From contig NC_053391.1 of the NCBI RefSeq assembly GCF_905171765.1, forward strand, positions 690,737,257 through 690,801,256: a stretch of DNA of 64,000 nucleotides, given 5' to 3'. The notes under the pieces were generated by a model that was given only the letters and a program-made list of their open reading frames with translations, did not search any database and was not told the origin of the DNA. A program made the position numbers and the translations under genes. Of the stretch, positions 62,884 through 64,000 are shown piece by piece. Each line of letters starts with the position of its first letter. Positions within the stretch are counted from its first letter, which is position 1. Origin of the DNA: Bufo bufo (Eukaryota; Chordata; Amphibia; Anura; Bufonidae).

Positions 62884-64000
62884 TAGCCAAGTCAAAGAAT
62901 TAGATGATCTACTAGTTGAGGAAATAGCTAAAATGACATTGAAGGGGGAAGTTATCATTATGGGAGACTTCAATCTTCCAGATGTTAACTGGAAAACCAA
63001 AATAGCGAGTTCTGCCAGGAGTACAGATATTCTAAATTCCCTACTGGGATTATCTCTACAGCAAGTAGTTGAGGAGCCAACCCGGAAGGAGGCCATTTTA
63101 GATTTAGTATTCACAAATGGGAATTTGGTATCTGATATTACTGTAGGGGAAAGCTTGGGATCTAGTGATCACCAGTCAGTGTGGTTTACTATAAGTACAG
63201 TGACTGAGTCACACCACACAAAAACAAAAGTTTTAGATTTTAGAAAAACTGACTTTTCTAAAATTAGATTAGTGGTATACGAGTCCCTATCAGATTGGAA
63301 CAGTTTCATTGGAGTCCAGGAGAAATGGGACTACTTAAAAGTGGCACTATTGAAGGCAACAGAAAATTGCATTAGGCTTGTCAGTTAAAGCAAAAAAAGA
63401 AGAGACCACTGTGGTACTCAGCAGAAGTGGCCAAAATCATTAAAAAACAAAAAGATAGCATTTAGGAATTATAAAAAAAAAAAAACGAGGATGACAGGCA
63501 AATTTATAAGATTAGGCAGAGAGAGGCCAAACAAGTTATAAGAGCTTCTAAAGCACAGGCAGAAGAGAAATTAGCTCAGTCAGGGAAAAAAAGCGATAAG
63601 GCATTCTTCAAATACATAAATAAAAAAAGGAAACTAAAACAAGGAATTACCAAATTAAAAACAAAAGAAGGAAGGTATATGGAAGAAGATAAAGAACTAG
63701 CTGACTGCCTCAATGAATACTTCTGTTCAGTTTTTACAAAGGAAAATGAAGGAAAAGGACCTCAGTTAGGAAAGAAGACTAATGAATCTTTTAATGCATG
63801 TGTCTTTACAGAGGAAGAGGTTCTAAGTCAGCTGTCTAAAATGAATACAAATAAGTCACAGGGGCCTGATGGGATACACCCAAAGATATTAAAAGAGCTC
63901 AGCAGTGAACAAGCAAAACCGTTAACAGATTTATTTAACCAATCACTGGCAACAGGAGTCGTCCCAGAAGATTGGAAATTAGCAAATGTAGTGCCCATTC
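62884..64000 (+). pseudogene. CR1-type LINE ORF2, 5'-truncated, runs off the window
   Basis: The frame has the endonuclease motifs VIIMGDFNLPDVNW (62950-62992) and SDHQSVWF (63166-63189), with VEEPTRKEAILDLVFTN between. A stop at 63386-63388 and compensating shifts near 63400-63470 interrupt it. The RT domain follows: AFFKYINKKRK, EYFCSVFTKENEG, SQGPDGIHPKILKEL (63860-63903) and GVVPEDWKLANVVPI at the window edge. The 5' part of the endonuclease is missing, as usual for truncated LINEs. The upstream open frame from 62819 includes hAT A3 array sequence and is an accidental fusion. Confidence 0.9.

Noticed and set aside
1..64000. tRNA genes, bacterial operons, phage or plasmid features
   Set aside because: I saw no cloverleaf with A and B boxes and no prokaryotic gene spacing or ribosome binding sites; all coding evidence is eukaryotic.

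Overview
This window reads as nuclear DNA of a frog (Anura). The evidence is a fish/amphibian-style olfactory receptor exon, amphibian-type Penelope-like, Tc1, hAT and TTAA-site repeats, an endogenous retrovirus, long AT-rich repeat arrays, and no prokaryotic gene layout. The species cannot be named from the sequence. I see one apparently intact host gene (olfactory receptor, 47515-48501, +). Nearly everything else is transposable-element DNA, much of it nested.

Layout. 1-2.7 kb: a terminal-inverted-repeat element and a decayed hAT transposase. 2.7-12.6 kb: a broken class-I-like endogenous retrovirus (short 5' LTR, PBS, gag start, protease, RT, RNase H, integrase, env remnant, 3' LTR). Three hAT-type foldback elements interrupt it, in gag/pro, in RT and in the 3' LTR. 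13.1-27.2 kb: a nested stack. A minus-strand Penelope-like element (PLE) is split by a TTAA-target element (13539-26593). That element carries two tandem arrays and is split in turn by a 7.8 kb hAT element (18395-26218) with matching 8 bp target duplications, an uninterrupted 1155-codon transposase gene and a 141 bp tandem array. 27.4-34 kb: MITEs, tandem repeats and a second PLE with an inverted, internally deleted copy of itself fused head to head.

34.3-42.6 kb: a second hAT element of the same family (35332-42406, perfect 8 bp target duplication) with a frameshifted transposase, nested in another element. It carries two tandem pieces that I read as 18S ribosomal RNA-derived. 42.6-46.8 kb: two nested Tc1 elements, one with a full transposase frame broken by a single stop codon, and a decayed hAT C-terminus with a 60 bp array. 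46.8-50.8 kb: the olfactory receptor gene, a CR1/L2-type remnant and a third PLE. 51.3-53.3 kb: two adjacent LTRs. 53.6-57 kb: MITEs and minisatellites. 57.1-61.3 kb: a fourth PLE fragment and a minus-strand LTR element with almost no interior. 61.3-62.9 kb: a third hAT copy carrying the same 18S-like pieces. 62.9-64 kb: a CR1-type LINE running off the end.

The three related hAT copies (A1, A2, A3) are the most informative part. They share termini and transposase but differ in the block next to the left end. A1 has the 141 bp array. A2 and A3 have a partial second copy of the transposase 3' end fused directly to 18S-like sequence. Family assignments rest on motifs and remembered family features, not on database searches.
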